Positions 32,573 through 42,624 of a stretch of 64,000 nucleotides of DNA are shown piece by piece. The stretch lies in NCBI GenBank assembly GCA_965140405.1, contig OZ223208.1, positions 1,984,001-2,048,000 on the forward strand. Reading direction: 5' to 3'. Every line of letters starts with the position of its first letter. The stretch's first letter is position 1. The stretch is from G963556115 sp963666605. GTDB lineage: Bacteria; Planctomycetota; SZUA-567. Under the pieces are notes generated by a model that saw only the letters and a list, made by a program, of their open reading frames with translations, made no database searches and had not been told where the DNA came from. The position numbers and the translations under genes were made by a program.

Positions 32573-34498
32573 CTATTTATCTTTGTTTTTGTCTTCTTCG
32601 TCATCAACTACTGTGAAGTCTGCATCTACGACATCATCACCTTGCGATCCATTATTTGAAGCTCCTTGTGAACCAGCGTCAGTTGCTGCTGGTCCAGGCT
32701 GTTCTTTCTCGTACATCTTCTGAGCAAGAGTGTGGCTGGCTTCTTCAAGTTTCTTAGTAGCATCTTGGATCTCTTGGATACTATCACTCTTCTTGACCTT
32801 GTCAAGTTCTTCAATAGCGCTTTCAATAGATGAAATATCAGCATCTTCTAGCTTGTCTTTATTCTCATCAAGCATTTTCTTGACTTGGAAGACCATCTGC
32901 TCTGCTTGATTTTGAGCATCTACTAGTGCTTTTGTTTCTTCATCTTCTTTAGCATGTTCTTCTGCTTCTCGTACCATGCGCTTGATTTCATCTTCATTTA
33001 GACCGGTACTATCTTTGATAGTGATAGACTGTTGCTTATTTGTTGCTTTATCCAATGCACTAACAGATAGGATACCATTCGCATCAATCTTGAAGGTAAC
33101 TTCGATTTGAGGAACACCACGTGGAGCAGCTGGAAGGCCATCAAGCTGGAACTTGCCAAGCGTGCGGTTATCCTTCGCCATTTTTCTCTCACCCTGAAGA
33201 ACATGGATATCAACTGCTGGCTGATTGTCCGCTGCTGTTGAGAACACTTCGCTCTTCTCAGTAGGGATAGTTGTGTTACGTTCGATCAGTGCAGTCATAA
33301 CTCCACCTAGTGTCTCAATACCAAGTGTAAGTGGTGTAACATCCAATAGTAGAACATCATGTACATCACCAGTTAGAATACCACCTTGAATACCAGCACC
33401 AATTGCAACTACTTCATCTGGGTTTACTCCCTTATGTGGATCCTTTCCAAAGATAGACTTCACCATTGCCTGAACTGCTGGTATACGGCTAGAACCACCT
33501 ACAAGTACAACTTCATCGATTTGTGATGCTGAAATTCCTGCATCTTTTAGTGCACTTTCACATGGTGCTTTACAGCGTGTGATAAGATCGTCACAAAGAT
33601 TTTCAAATTGAGCTCTACTTAGTGACATCTGAAGGTGTTTTGGTCCTGACGCATCAGCAGTTATATAAGGAATGTTGATATCAGTTGTTGTTGCAGATGA
33701 AAGCTCACACTTTGCCTTTTCAGCACCCTCTTTTAGTCTTTGCATAGCCATAGGATCATTTGAAAGATCTACACCTTGATCCTTCTTGAATTCTGTGATG
33801 ATCCATTTAATAAGTGCATCATCAAAGTCATCACCACCAAGGTGGGTATCACCATTAGTTGCTAGAACCTCAAATACACCGTCACCTACATCTAATATAG
33901 AAACATCAAAAGTACCACCACCCAAATCGAATACTACAATCTTTTCATTTGATTTCTTATCAAGACCGTATGCAAGTGAAGCGGCAGTTGGTTCATTTAC
34001 AATACGCTTAACTTCAAGTCCAGCAATACGCCCTGCATCTTTTGTAGCTTGACGTTGAGAGTCGTTGAAGTAAGCTGGCACAGTAATAACAGCTTCTGTA
34101 ACACTCTCACCAAGGTAGTCTTCTGCACAGCTTTTAAGGTACTGTAGCACCATAGCAGAAATTTCAGGTGGTGTGTATTCTTTACCACTACATTCAACCT
34201 TTACTAAATCTGTAGGACCGCCTGTAATTTTATAAGGAACCATCTTCTCTTCACCACCGACTTCGTTGTGGCGACGACCCATGAAGCGTTTAATTGAGTA
34301 TACTGTATTTTCTGGATTGGTAACTGCCTGACGCTTTGCAAGTTGACCAACTAGTCTCTCGCCATCTTTTGTAAAAGCTACAACAGATGGTGTTGTTCTG
34401 CTACCTTCTTTGTTAGGAATAACCTTTGCTTCGCTGCCTTCCATAACTGAAACGCATGAATTGGTTGTTCCTAGATCAATACCGATAATTTTACCCAT
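32573..34498 (-). CDS. dnaK: Chaperone DnaK (Hsp70)
   Basis: 641 residues. DnaK folds and holds client proteins with DnaJ and GrpE, using ATP. The start MGKIIGIDLGTTNSCVSVMEG, phosphate-binding loops such as VVFDLGGGTFDVS, and the substrate-binding region (LDVTPLTLGIETLGGVMTALI) are textbook, and the acidic C-terminal tail (DADFTVVDDEEDKNKDK) resembles EEVD-type tails. An in-frame ATG at 34540 is not used: AAGGAG stands just before the ATG at 34498. A good promoter lies upstream. There is no adjacent dnaJ, grpE or hrcA. Confidence 0.98.
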   Translation of the reverse strand: MGKIIGIDLGTTNSCVSVMEGSEAKVIPNKEGSRTTPSVVAFTKDGERLVGQLAKRQAVTNPENTVYSIKRFMGRRHNEVGGEEKMVPYKITGGPTDLVKVECSGKEYTPPEISAMVLQYLKSCAEDYLGESVTEAVITVPAYFNDSQRQATKDAGRIAGLEVKRIVNEPTAASLAYGLDKKSNEKIVVFDLGGGTFDVSILDVGDGVFEVLATNGDTHLGGDDFDDALIKWIITEFKKDQGVDLSNDPMAMQRLKEGAEKAKCELSSATTTDINIPYITADASGPKHLQMSLSRAQFENLCDDLITRCKAPCESALKDAGISASQIDEVVLVGGSSRIPAVQAMVKSIFGKDPHKGVNPDEVVAIGAGIQGGILTGDVHDVLLLDVTPLTLGIETLGGVMTALIERNTTIPTEKSEVFSTAADNQPAVDIHVLQGERKMAKDNRTLGKFQLDGLPAAPRGVPQIEVTFKIDANGILSVSALDKATNKQQSITIKDSTGLNEDEIKRMVREAEEHAKEDEETKALVDAQNQAEQMVFQVKKMLDENKDKLEDADISSIESAIEELDKVKKSDSIQEIQDATKKLEEASHTLAQKMYEKEQPGPAATDAGSQGASNNGSQGDDVVDADFTVVDDEEDKNKDK

Positions 34499-34521
34499 AG
34501 TAATCTCCTTAATAGTGTATA

Positions 34522-34550
34522 TAAATAATTGAAATATCAAATTATGTCAA
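34522..34550 (-). promoter_or_regulatory. Promoter of dnaK
   Basis: On the minus strand TTGACA (34550-34545) is a consensus -35; 17 bp later TATTTA (34527-34522) serves as -10, about 24 bp ahead of the start codon. No CIRCE inverted repeat was found, so HrcA control is not indicated. Confidence 0.6.
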
Positions 34551-35055
34551 TATTACATTAAATTTGTTCTTGCCATTTAATAAACAAAAACTGTTCCAGA
34601 AATTCCTTTTAAGTATATGCAGATATGTATCGCCTTGCTGTAAAAGATGTTATGTGTGTTGTTAAGATATATATAGTTTGAAGAGTATATATTTTAATGC
34701 TATTATAAGTGGTATTTATAATTATTCTGTCAATATGACAATACTGAGCATTGTTGTAATATTAGAACATAATTTCTAGAAAGCTTATACATTAAGCATG
34801 TGCTATTTACAGCTGTGACCTGTTAGAAGTAGGGTATATGATTGTATTTTTAAAATAATTGGCAATTGTCTCGATTGTTTTGTATTTGTAATTTATTGGT
34901 ATTTTTTGTAGCTGTTTTTACCTTTTTTAGCGGATTAAATCGTCTATTGTTGTATTCTGAAATTGTTATTATGATATAATAATACATGTGTTTAAACTTG
35001 TTCACTATAAATTTCGGTAATTGTGGCTTGAGTGCTGGTTTTTGGAGTAGTTATA
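34551..35055. other. 505-bp AT-rich divergent gap before the sensor kinase
   Basis: Beyond the dnaK promoter this gap holds no gene I can support. An extended -10 (TGATATAAT, hexamer 34975-34980) points toward the sensor kinase. The site TGTCA-ATA-TGACA near 34733 is a short inverted repeat of unknown meaning. Confidence 0.4.
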
Positions 35056-37821
35056 ATGATTCGTGTGAAAAATATAATTATTATACTTTTTGCGATATTG
35101 TTTGGACTTACAAAGTATGTTTACGCTCAGGATAAAATTATCTGTGGGGCGCTTGATAAGTATCCATATACAGCCAGCAGTATGTATGAAGGTCCTGATG
35201 GGTTTTGTGTTAAAATATTAGAGTTGGCAGCAAATGAGTCAGGAGTAGAAGTAGAGTGGACTCAAGGTACCATAGATGAGTTGACGCAACAATTGGCAAC
35301 TGGAGAAATTGATTGTATTCCATTTATGAGTGGGTCATTGTATAATGAAGAGAATTTTGATGTTTCATCAATAAATATATTGTCCTTGTGGGGGAGTGTT
35401 ATATCCCTAAAAACTTATAATCTCGAAACTGTTAATGATTTGAGTATGAAAAAAGTAGGTTTTCTTAATGAGGATTTAAGTGCAAAATCATATATTGAAA
35501 TAATGGGTGATTCCAATATTGCAATTATACCTGTATGGTATGAAAATCTACATGCTCTGGAGGAAGACCTCGCTAATTCCGTGATACCTGCTGCCATCGT
35601 ATCTGATTATATCACTCAAAATAGACTGAGTTATGAGGTCGATAAATCTTCTATCTTACTTCCACCAGTCAGGGTGACAATGGGATTTAAGCATGGGACT
35701 TTTATGGGTATTAGCGCACGTTTAAATAAGTCTATTGAAAAATTAATTAGGGATCAAGATTCAGAATATTATACATTACTCAAGACACATAAATTTGATG
35801 ATTATTTACATCAACAGGGTGAAAGAAGTATTTTTCTAGATTATATTAGATCATACTTTATTGTAATCAGTGTTGCTGTTGTTTGTTTCGTAATCTTTTG
35901 TGCTTTTCTTATTCATCAACTTAGAATAAAGAGTGACAATCATAATCGTTTTTTTCGTGAATTTTCAACAATTCAATACTTTATTGAAAATTTGTCGGTT
36001 CCGTTGATTGTTCATAAAGTAGATACTGGTAGTAAGAATTATATATTATTGATTAATAAAGAAGCAGAAAGTTTCTTTGATAAAGAAAGTGCTGATTGGA
36101 CTTTTGATGACTTTTTTGTACTTGGAGATTCAGAGGAGTCGGTAGGAAGTTATATACAAGGGTTGAATGCTGGAGAGCAAGTTTCTTTTGCAGTTCGTCT
36201 TAAAAGTGACATAGATTTCAAAGATAAGTTTGAATTTACTACTCAAATTATGCCCTCAGGTGATAAAGCTTTTACCTTCATTGATAATCATACTAGTCAA
36301 GTTGCAATATATGAGAGCTTGCAGAATAGTCAGTATGAATTAGAGATGGCTACAGAAGCAGGGAAGGTAGGGGTATTCGAATATGATGTTTCTGCAGCAG
36401 TAATAACAGGAAGTAATCAGCTCTTTGTTAATCTTGGCATTGCTTATCGTGAAGAAGGAATTTCATATAATGAACTCATAACCCTGATAAAGTATAGTGA
36501 TGAAAAAGTGGCAACTAATAGTATTAATAGTTTGATCGCAGGCAGTGTCAAATCGTGCAGTTTTATCTTTCAAGTTGACAATGAAGATGGAGATGGAATC
36601 TGGATGAGGCTTACTGCAAAGGCTAAGAGCAGAGACTCCTCAGGTATTGCTACAGTTCTTATTGGAGTTGTTATAAATTTTGATAAGATAAAGAAGTTGA
36701 ATCTAGAACTTGAAGAGATGTCTAGAAACTTTGAATTACTAATGGGTATTTCGCCAGATTTGATATATTCCAAAGATTTGAATCTTAATTTTAACTGGGT
36801 ATCTTCTTCTTTAGCTAGTGACGCAGGTGTAGAGGATAGAAGTGCTCTTGTCGGAAAGAGTGATTTTGATATTCATAAGAGTGATATCGCTCAAAGTTTT
36901 TATAAACTTGAAATGAGTGTCATTGATAAAGACACACCTGTTGTGGACTATGAACAGACTTATGTTTCTGGTAGTGGTGAGAATAGATGGGTTCTGTCAA
37001 CGAAGTTACCTATAAAGGATAATCAGGGAACAGTCATAGGTATACTTGGTATGGGTAAGGATATTACCCATTACAAGCAGGCTCTTGCCGCTCTTAATTC
37101 ATCACAAAGAATCAAATCTATCGGTAAGCTGGCTGGTGGTATCGCCCATGATTTTAACAACTCTCTCAATGGTATTATGGGTTTTGCTAATTTGCTTCAA
37201 GATAGATTTGTTGACGGCTCCAAGGAGATGGAGTATTTGAATTTTATTATAAGTGGTACCGAAAGGTGCGCTAAGTTGACAAAACACCTTCTCGCATATG
37301 CGCGAAAGGGGAAGTATTTCCAAACTAAAATAGATATGCACAATCTTATTAATTCAACTTCATTAATAGTTGAGAATACTCTTGATGATGATGTAGAGAT
37401 TGTTTGCAAACTCAATGCGTCAAATTTCGATGTATTTGGTGATTATGATCAAATTGAGAGTGTAATTATAAATCTGATATCAAATGCAGAGTATGCGGTG
37501 CATGGTAGTGGATATATCTCAATAGAAACAAAGAATGTTATATCTGATAAGATTGGTGAAACTCCGGTCAGTAGTAATATGAAATTACCGATGTCGCTGG
37601 AAATAAAGATTAGTGATGATGGTGAAGGTATTTCTAAGGAGAATATTGACAATATCTTTGATCCGTTCTTTACAACTAAGGAGATTAGTGAAGCAAGTGG
37701 ACTTGGCTTGTCGGCAGTATATGGCATAATCTTAAATCATAACGGTAATATTACAGTTGATAGTGATATAGGTGTTGGGACTTGTTTTACAATTGTCCTG
37801 CCTGTAATAGAACCTGAATAA
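35056..37821 (+). CDS. Histidine kinase with periplasmic solute-binding sensor and PAS domains
   Basis: 921 residues from the ATG at 35056, which has GGAG upstream. After a signal/anchor helix (about 6-25) comes a periplasmic SBP_bac_3-like sensor (KIICGALDKYPYTASSM..., about 27-255), a transmembrane helix (about 268-292), PAS-type regions (about 310-420, 430-540, and 555-675, the last with MGISPDLIYSKDLN), a HisKA domain with H698 in GGIAHDFNNSLNG, and an HATPase domain (N box near 805, DDGEG, FDPFFTTK, GLGLSAVYGI). It should sense a small periplasmic ligand such as an amino acid or polyamine. No response regulator is adjacent. It converges on waaA. Confidence 0.92.
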   Translation: MIRVKNIIIILFAILFGLTKYVYAQDKIICGALDKYPYTASSMYEGPDGFCVKILELAANESGVEVEWTQGTIDELTQQLATGEIDCIPFMSGSLYNEENFDVSSINILSLWGSVISLKTYNLETVNDLSMKKVGFLNEDLSAKSYIEIMGDSNIAIIPVWYENLHALEEDLANSVIPAAIVSDYITQNRLSYEVDKSSILLPPVRVTMGFKHGTFMGISARLNKSIEKLIRDQDSEYYTLLKTHKFDDYLHQQGERSIFLDYIRSYFIVISVAVVCFVIFCAFLIHQLRIKSDNHNRFFREFSTIQYFIENLSVPLIVHKVDTGSKNYILLINKEAESFFDKESADWTFDDFFVLGDSEESVGSYIQGLNAGEQVSFAVRLKSDIDFKDKFEFTTQIMPSGDKAFTFIDNHTSQVAIYESLQNSQYELEMATEAGKVGVFEYDVSAAVITGSNQLFVNLGIAYREEGISYNELITLIKYSDEKVATNSINSLIAGSVKSCSFIFQVDNEDGDGIWMRLTAKAKSRDSSGIATVLIGVVINFDKIKKLNLELEEMSRNFELLMGISPDLIYSKDLNLNFNWVSSSLASDAGVEDRSALVGKSDFDIHKSDIAQSFYKLEMSVIDKDTPVVDYEQTYVSGSGENRWVLSTKLPIKDNQGTVIGILGMGKDITHYKQALAALNSSQRIKSIGKLAGGIAHDFNNSLNGIMGFANLLQDRFVDGSKEMEYLNFIISGTERCAKLTKHLLAYARKGKYFQTKIDMHNLINSTSLIVENTLDDDVEIVCKLNASNFDVFGDYDQIESVIINLISNAEYAVHGSGYISIETKNVISDKIGETPVSSNMKLPMSLEIKISDDGEGISKENIDNIFDPFFTTKEISEASGLGLSAVYGIILNHNGNITVDSDIGVGTCFTIVLPVIEPE

Positions 37822-37833
37822 TATCCTGAAGAC

Positions 37834-39135
37834 TTATAAACTTTTAGTAAGGATATTTGATAAGATTTCAATGGTTTTTTTGGAACTTCCCTTGTGCTTT
37901 AGTAGGGCTGCTCTGCCTGCTGCTCCTATATGCATTGCTTGAGAATAATCAGAAAGGAATGCTTTTATCTGTTGGGTTAGTCCTTCTGCTGTAGCGACAA
38001 CCTTTATCCCGTCTGCTTCTAAAAGTATTTCAACGGATTCAGAGAAATTATAGTAGCTCGGACCAATTATTGTCGGCTTGCCTATGCCACAGGTCTCTAG
38101 CATATTCTGCCCGCCGTGCTCTATGAATGAACCACCGATAAATACTATATCAGCAGCATTGTATATAGCTGAAAGTATACCCATTTTATCAACTATAATT
38201 ATATCAAAACCACTTGCTTCATCATCCCCAAGCTTTTCAAGCTCTGTATATTTGATACATTTGCCGTACTTAGTAGCTTCAATATAGACATCGTCGAAAC
38301 GATGAGGGTGTCTAGGGACTATTACCAGCTTGATATTTGGGTGATCACATTTTAACTCAGAGTAGGATTTTAGAATAATACCTTCCTCTGGAGAATGGGT
38401 GCTCCCTGCTATTATAATCTTGTCATTAGGACTGGCACCAATAGTCTTTCTATATTCTTCAGTAAGCTTATTGCTTGGTTCTGTAGGTATAGTGTCATAT
38501 TTGACGCTACCTATAGTAAGAATCTTGTTCTTTTCTACTCCAATTTCTTCGAATCTCTTTGCGTAGGTAGAATTTTGAGCAAGCCAGTATTCAGGAACTT
38601 CTAGCATCTGCTTAAGGACAGGAAATCTCTTGTACTTTCTATACGAGTTCATACTCTTTTCAGTAATACGACCATTTACAACAATCACTGGGATCTTGTT
38701 ACTCTTGCAAAGACTGAGAAAATTTGGCCATACTTCAAGTTCCATCAGTAGTATCGCAGTAGGGCGAATACGTAGGAGGAATCTTTTTACCCATATCGAT
38801 AGATCAAGCGGAAAGAATGATACAGGGATATGCGGATAGCGTTTTTTTGCGACTTCTCTACCTGTAGCGGTGCTGACACTAATATGAATATCCCAGTCTG
38901 GGTATGTGTGTGTAAATTCAGCAATTACCGACTCTGCTGCTATTACTTCACCAACTGATACTGCGTGGATAAGTAAACACTCTCTAGACGATATACGGTT
39001 CTCTACGTCACCAAACTTTTCGTCAACAGCTTCAGAGTATTTCTTTGTTCTATACTTGTGATTTAGAATATATGGTACTATCGTAAATGCATAGACGGTA
39101 TCTGTAATAGCACGCCAAAACTTGGTTGTTATCAT
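37834..39135 (-). CDS. waaA: Kdo transferase WaaA (KdtA)
   Basis: 433 residues. WaaA adds Kdo residues to lipid A at the inner membrane, using CMP-Kdo. The N-terminal hydrophobic anchor (about 10-26), IHAVSVGEVIAAESVI (catalytic Glu region), LLMELEVWPNF and the second Rossmann half with GGSFIEHGGQNMLE are diagnostic. With lpxK it shows an LPS-making organism. The gene sits 41 bp after secA on the same strand, so cotranscription is possible. A histidine kinase gene converges on it with only 12 bp between stops. Confidence 0.96.
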   Translation of the reverse strand: MITTKFWRAITDTVYAFTIVPYILNHKYRTKKYSEAVDEKFGDVENRISSRECLLIHAVSVGEVIAAESVIAEFTHTYPDWDIHISVSTATGREVAKKRYPHIPVSFFPLDLSIWVKRFLLRIRPTAILLMELEVWPNFLSLCKSNKIPVIVVNGRITEKSMNSYRKYKRFPVLKQMLEVPEYWLAQNSTYAKRFEEIGVEKNKILTIGSVKYDTIPTEPSNKLTEEYRKTIGASPNDKIIIAGSTHSPEEGIILKSYSELKCDHPNIKLVIVPRHPHRFDDVYIEATKYGKCIKYTELEKLGDDEASGFDIIIVDKMGILSAIYNAADIVFIGGSFIEHGGQNMLETCGIGKPTIIGPSYYNFSESVEILLEADGIKVVATAEGLTQQIKAFLSDYSQAMHIGAAGRAALLKHKGSSKKTIEILSNILTKSL

Positions 39136-39176
39136 CTGTATGGTATTTCCTCAAGAGAGTATTGTTATTGACCAAG

Positions 39177-42100
39177 TTACTTTCTACCGCAACAACGCTT
39201 GTATTTCTTATTGCTTCCGCATGGGCAAGGGTCGTTGCCGTGTATTTTTTTACGGACATTTTTAATAGTTATAGGTTTTGCTGCTTCTCCAGCACCTTCG
39301 CCCTTTGATGAAGCGGCATCAGCCATGGCATCAAAATCATCGTGAATTGTCTCTGCAACCTCTACTTGATCCTCAAGTTCCATCTCTTGTACAGGAGTGA
39401 TCTTCATTATCAACTGTGCAACTTCAGCCTGGAGTGAAGCCCACATATCTTCAAATAATCCAAATCCTTTGACCTTGTACTGAATCTTTGGATCCTTCTG
39501 TGCAAAGCTTTCAAGGTGGATACCTTCTCTGAGAATATCCATAGCATACAAGTGATCCATCCACTTACGGTCAATAGTCTCAAGTAGTAGAAGTTTCTCA
39601 AGTAGGCGCATGTTTTCTTCACCAACGTTGTGCTCTTTTTCGTCATAGCTTTCTTCAAATTTTTCACAAAGCATATCTATAAGAGCGCCATAACCATCTG
39701 GTTCTGATCTTGCTGTTGTGATCTCTTCTGCACTGATATCGGTAAGTAGGTCTTCCTTCATGAAGTCCATAATATGATTGTTCTCGTACTCATCAGGATC
39801 AGAAGTTAGTTCACTTACTCTCTGCTCAATGTAGTCTTTACAGAACTCGAGCATAGATTCTTTGAGATCATTATCCTCAAGCCATGCTTGACGTTTTTTA
39901 TAAATTACAAGTCGTTGACTATTCATTACTTCATCGTACTCAAGTACATTCTTACGAGCTTCAAAGTTTCTTTCTTCGACCTTTAGTTGGGCTTTTTCGA
40001 CTGAACGACTTACAATCTTACTTTCGATTGCTTCGCCATCTTTAAGGCCGGCCCACTGCATGAATTGACGTGCCTTTTCAGGTGCGAAGCGTCTCATAGT
40101 ATCATCTTCAAGTGATAGGAAGAAACGGCTCGATCCTGGGTCACCCTGACGACCAGAACGTCCCCTGAGCTGATTGTCAATTCGTCTTGCATCATGCCTT
40201 TCACTGCCGATGATATGTAGACCGCCAAGCTCTGCAACATTATTCCCTAGCACTGGCCCAGTAATTCCAAGTTCTGAATACCTCTTTTCAAGTAGTCCTT
40301 TAAGTTCTTGGTCACTCCCTGAAACATCTTTTGCACTTAGATAATACTTAGCCCATGTCCTGAGGAGGGTTGGCTCTATGTTTTCAAGATCGGCAGTTTC
40401 TAGGTTGATGTCTTTAGGAGCAAGTCCCCACTTCTGCCAGTATTCGATAAGCTCTGTCTTTTCAAATGTACCAAGTTTGATATCAGTACCACGACCGGCC
40501 ATATTTGTTGCGACAGTAACCTGACCAAGTTGCCCAGCTCTTTCGACGATCTCTGCTTCTCGTTGGTGGTGTTTGGCATTGAGGACTTCGTGTTTGATCC
40601 CTCTTACCTTTAGACTATCTGATACTATCTCTGAGTGCTCGATCGATACCGTACCGATAAGAACAGGTCTCCCTGTACGGTGAACTTCTAGGACGTGATC
40701 AGCAATCGCTGTATATTTGTCCTTGATTGAGCCAAAGATTAGGTCTGCGTAGTTGATACGTTTTAGAGGTCTGTTGGTTGGGATTGAGACGACACCAAGT
40801 TTATAGATATTCATAAACTCTTTTGCTTCAGTCATCGCTGTACCAGTCATACCTGCAAGCTTATTGTAAAGCTTGAAGTAGTTCTGGAAGGTAATGCTGG
40901 CAATTGTCTGAGACTCAGACTTGATCTTGAGTCCTTCTTTTGCTTCAACTGCCTGATGCAATCCATCTGACCAGCGCCTACCTTCAAGCACACGACCTGT
41001 AAATTCATCTACGATATGCACTTGCCCATTGTCACTGATAATATAGTGCACGTCACGCTTGTAAAGCGCGTGAGCCTTTAGAGCATTATCAATAAAGTGC
41101 GGCATGTCCATATTTGCGCCAGAATAGATGTCATCCATTCCAAGCACTTTTAAGACGTTCTTAGTACCTAACTCAGTTAGTTTTACAGAGTGATCTCGTT
41201 CAGAATAAATATAGTCGCTACCAGTATCCGCTTCTGCCGCGATACGAGCTTTCTCACGTTGCAAACCGTCCTTCATATGTTTTTCAATAACAATTTCTAG
41301 ATCATTCTGTTCGCACCCTTTTAGCTTTCGTGCTGCTGTATCTGCTACAAAGTATTTATCCGTGCTCTCATTTGTAGAGCCTGAAATAATGAGTGGTGTG
41401 CGGGCTTCATCAATAAGTACACTATCAACTTCATCAATAATAGCAAAGTTTCTTGAGCGCTGAACTTGTTCTTCTGCTCTTACCTTTAGGTTGTCACGGA
41501 GATAGTCGAAACCAAATTCATTATTTGTACCGTATACAATATCACTCATGTATATCGGAATGCGTTCCGCAGAATCCATATGTGACTGGATCGCTCCGAG
41601 TTCAATGTCTAGGAAGGAAAATAACGGCTTGTTGTACTCTGCGTCGCGTCCTGCAAGGTAGTCATTTACAGTTACAACTTGAACCCCAAGTGATCTTGGC
41701 ATGGTCTTTACAGGCTGGCGGTAGGTGACATCATCCTCGTCAGGGATCAGCTTGTCAACCTGCGTCCATACTTCATTATTGTCATCGTCTAGATGCATAA
41801 CATATGGTCGGAAATCCCAACTGTCAATATTATCACCTTGAAGTTCTTTTGACATTTCAACCCAAGCAGGGTTTGGACGGATTGCATTCAGATATGATGG
41901 TAGCGTTGCAACTAGGGTCTTACCTTCACCTGTTACCATTTCTGCAATTTTACCTTGGTGGAGCACTATACCACCAAGAATCTGCACATCAAAGTGTGCA
42001 AAGTATGGTATTTCACCAGTCTCAGGGATATATTGGAACTTACCACCTTGGAAGGTGATGCGTTCATACTCACTCTTTATAATCTTCCCTCCACCATCTA

Positions 42101-42359
42101 TTCGGTGGTTGGCTTCTCTACATACTGCGTAAGCTTCTGGAAGTATATCTTCTTCGGTCTCACCTTTGAGTAAACGTTTTCTAAACTCGTTTGTCTTTTC
42201 TTTGAGCTCGTCATCAGATAGTTTTTTAATATCTACCCAAGCATTGTTTACCTGCTCAACAATAGGCCAAAGCTCTCTAAGTTCTTTATCGTTAATTGTG
42301 CCGAATACTCTACCTACAACGGATGAAATTCCTTCAAGTACTGAATCAGTGATGCCCAT
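39177..42359 (-). CDS. secA: Preprotein translocase ATPase SecA, insertion-rich
   Basis: 1060 residues from the ATG at 42359; E. coli SecA has 901. SecA drives export through SecYEG. Walker A is at 143-150 (TGEGKTLV), and VNDYLAGRDA, GTNNEFGFDYLRDN, EVDSVLIDEARTPLIISG and NQLRGRSGRQGDPG follow. The C-terminal zinc SEC-C motif is intact (PCPCGSNKKYKRCCG). Extra sequence lies between LPSYLNAI and GVQVVTVNDYL (about 161-222), before FDVQILGG (about 88-122), and after NMAGRGTDIKLG. Such insertions are known in some Bacteroidetes and PVC SecA. In-frame starts upstream to 42395 are disfavoured because AGGAAT precedes the ATG at 42359. Confidence 0.97.
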   Translation of the reverse strand: MGITDSVLEGISSVVGRVFGTINDKELRELWPIVEQVNNAWVDIKKLSDDELKEKTNEFRKRLLKGETEEDILPEAYAVCREANHRIDGGGKIIKSEYERITFQGGKFQYIPETGEIPYFAHFDVQILGGIVLHQGKIAEMVTGEGKTLVATLPSYLNAIRPNPAWVEMSKELQGDNIDSWDFRPYVMHLDDDNNEVWTQVDKLIPDEDDVTYRQPVKTMPRSLGVQVVTVNDYLAGRDAEYNKPLFSFLDIELGAIQSHMDSAERIPIYMSDIVYGTNNEFGFDYLRDNLKVRAEEQVQRSRNFAIIDEVDSVLIDEARTPLIISGSTNESTDKYFVADTAARKLKGCEQNDLEIVIEKHMKDGLQREKARIAAEADTGSDYIYSERDHSVKLTELGTKNVLKVLGMDDIYSGANMDMPHFIDNALKAHALYKRDVHYIISDNGQVHIVDEFTGRVLEGRRWSDGLHQAVEAKEGLKIKSESQTIASITFQNYFKLYNKLAGMTGTAMTEAKEFMNIYKLGVVSIPTNRPLKRINYADLIFGSIKDKYTAIADHVLEVHRTGRPVLIGTVSIEHSEIVSDSLKVRGIKHEVLNAKHHQREAEIVERAGQLGQVTVATNMAGRGTDIKLGTFEKTELIEYWQKWGLAPKDINLETADLENIEPTLLRTWAKYYLSAKDVSGSDQELKGLLEKRYSELGITGPVLGNNVAELGGLHIIGSERHDARRIDNQLRGRSGRQGDPGSSRFFLSLEDDTMRRFAPEKARQFMQWAGLKDGEAIESKIVSRSVEKAQLKVEERNFEARKNVLEYDEVMNSQRLVIYKKRQAWLEDNDLKESMLEFCKDYIEQRVSELTSDPDEYENNHIMDFMKEDLLTDISAEEITTARSEPDGYGALIDMLCEKFEESYDEKEHNVGEENMRLLEKLLLLETIDRKWMDHLYAMDILREGIHLESFAQKDPKIQYKVKGFGLFEDMWASLQAEVAQLIMKITPVQEMELEDQVEVAETIHDDFDAMADAASSKGEGAGEAAKPITIKNVRKKIHGNDPCPCGSNKKYKRCCGRK

Positions 42360-42567
42360 ATATTTATTCCTGTTATTATTAGGTTTATAGATCAAATTAG
42401 AGTAATATATTATATGATTTAATCATGTGTGGTCAACTCTTTTCATAATTATTGATACTTTCAATGTTTTATGACGTAAGATATAGAATATGCTATGATT
42501 TATAGACTTTTATGATTCTTCTATGGATATACATGGATATACTCAGAGATATATTGTATTATACGAA

Positions 42568-42600
42568 AGCAGGCAGGGATGAAATTTGTCCCTGCCTGCT
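42568..42600 (-). terminator. Terminator of pgi
   Basis: AGCAGGCAGGGA (42568-42579) pairs with TCCCTGCCTGCT (42589-42600), 9-nt loop. It lies 25 bases past the pgi stop on the minus strand; the T-tail is short. Confidence 0.8.
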
Positions 42601-42624
42601 AACTATTAGTATGTAAGTAGTTAT

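Noticed and set aside
34499..34620. CIRCE/HrcA operator before dnaK
   Set aside because: No TTAGCACTC-N9-GAGTGCTAA-like inverted repeat could be found.
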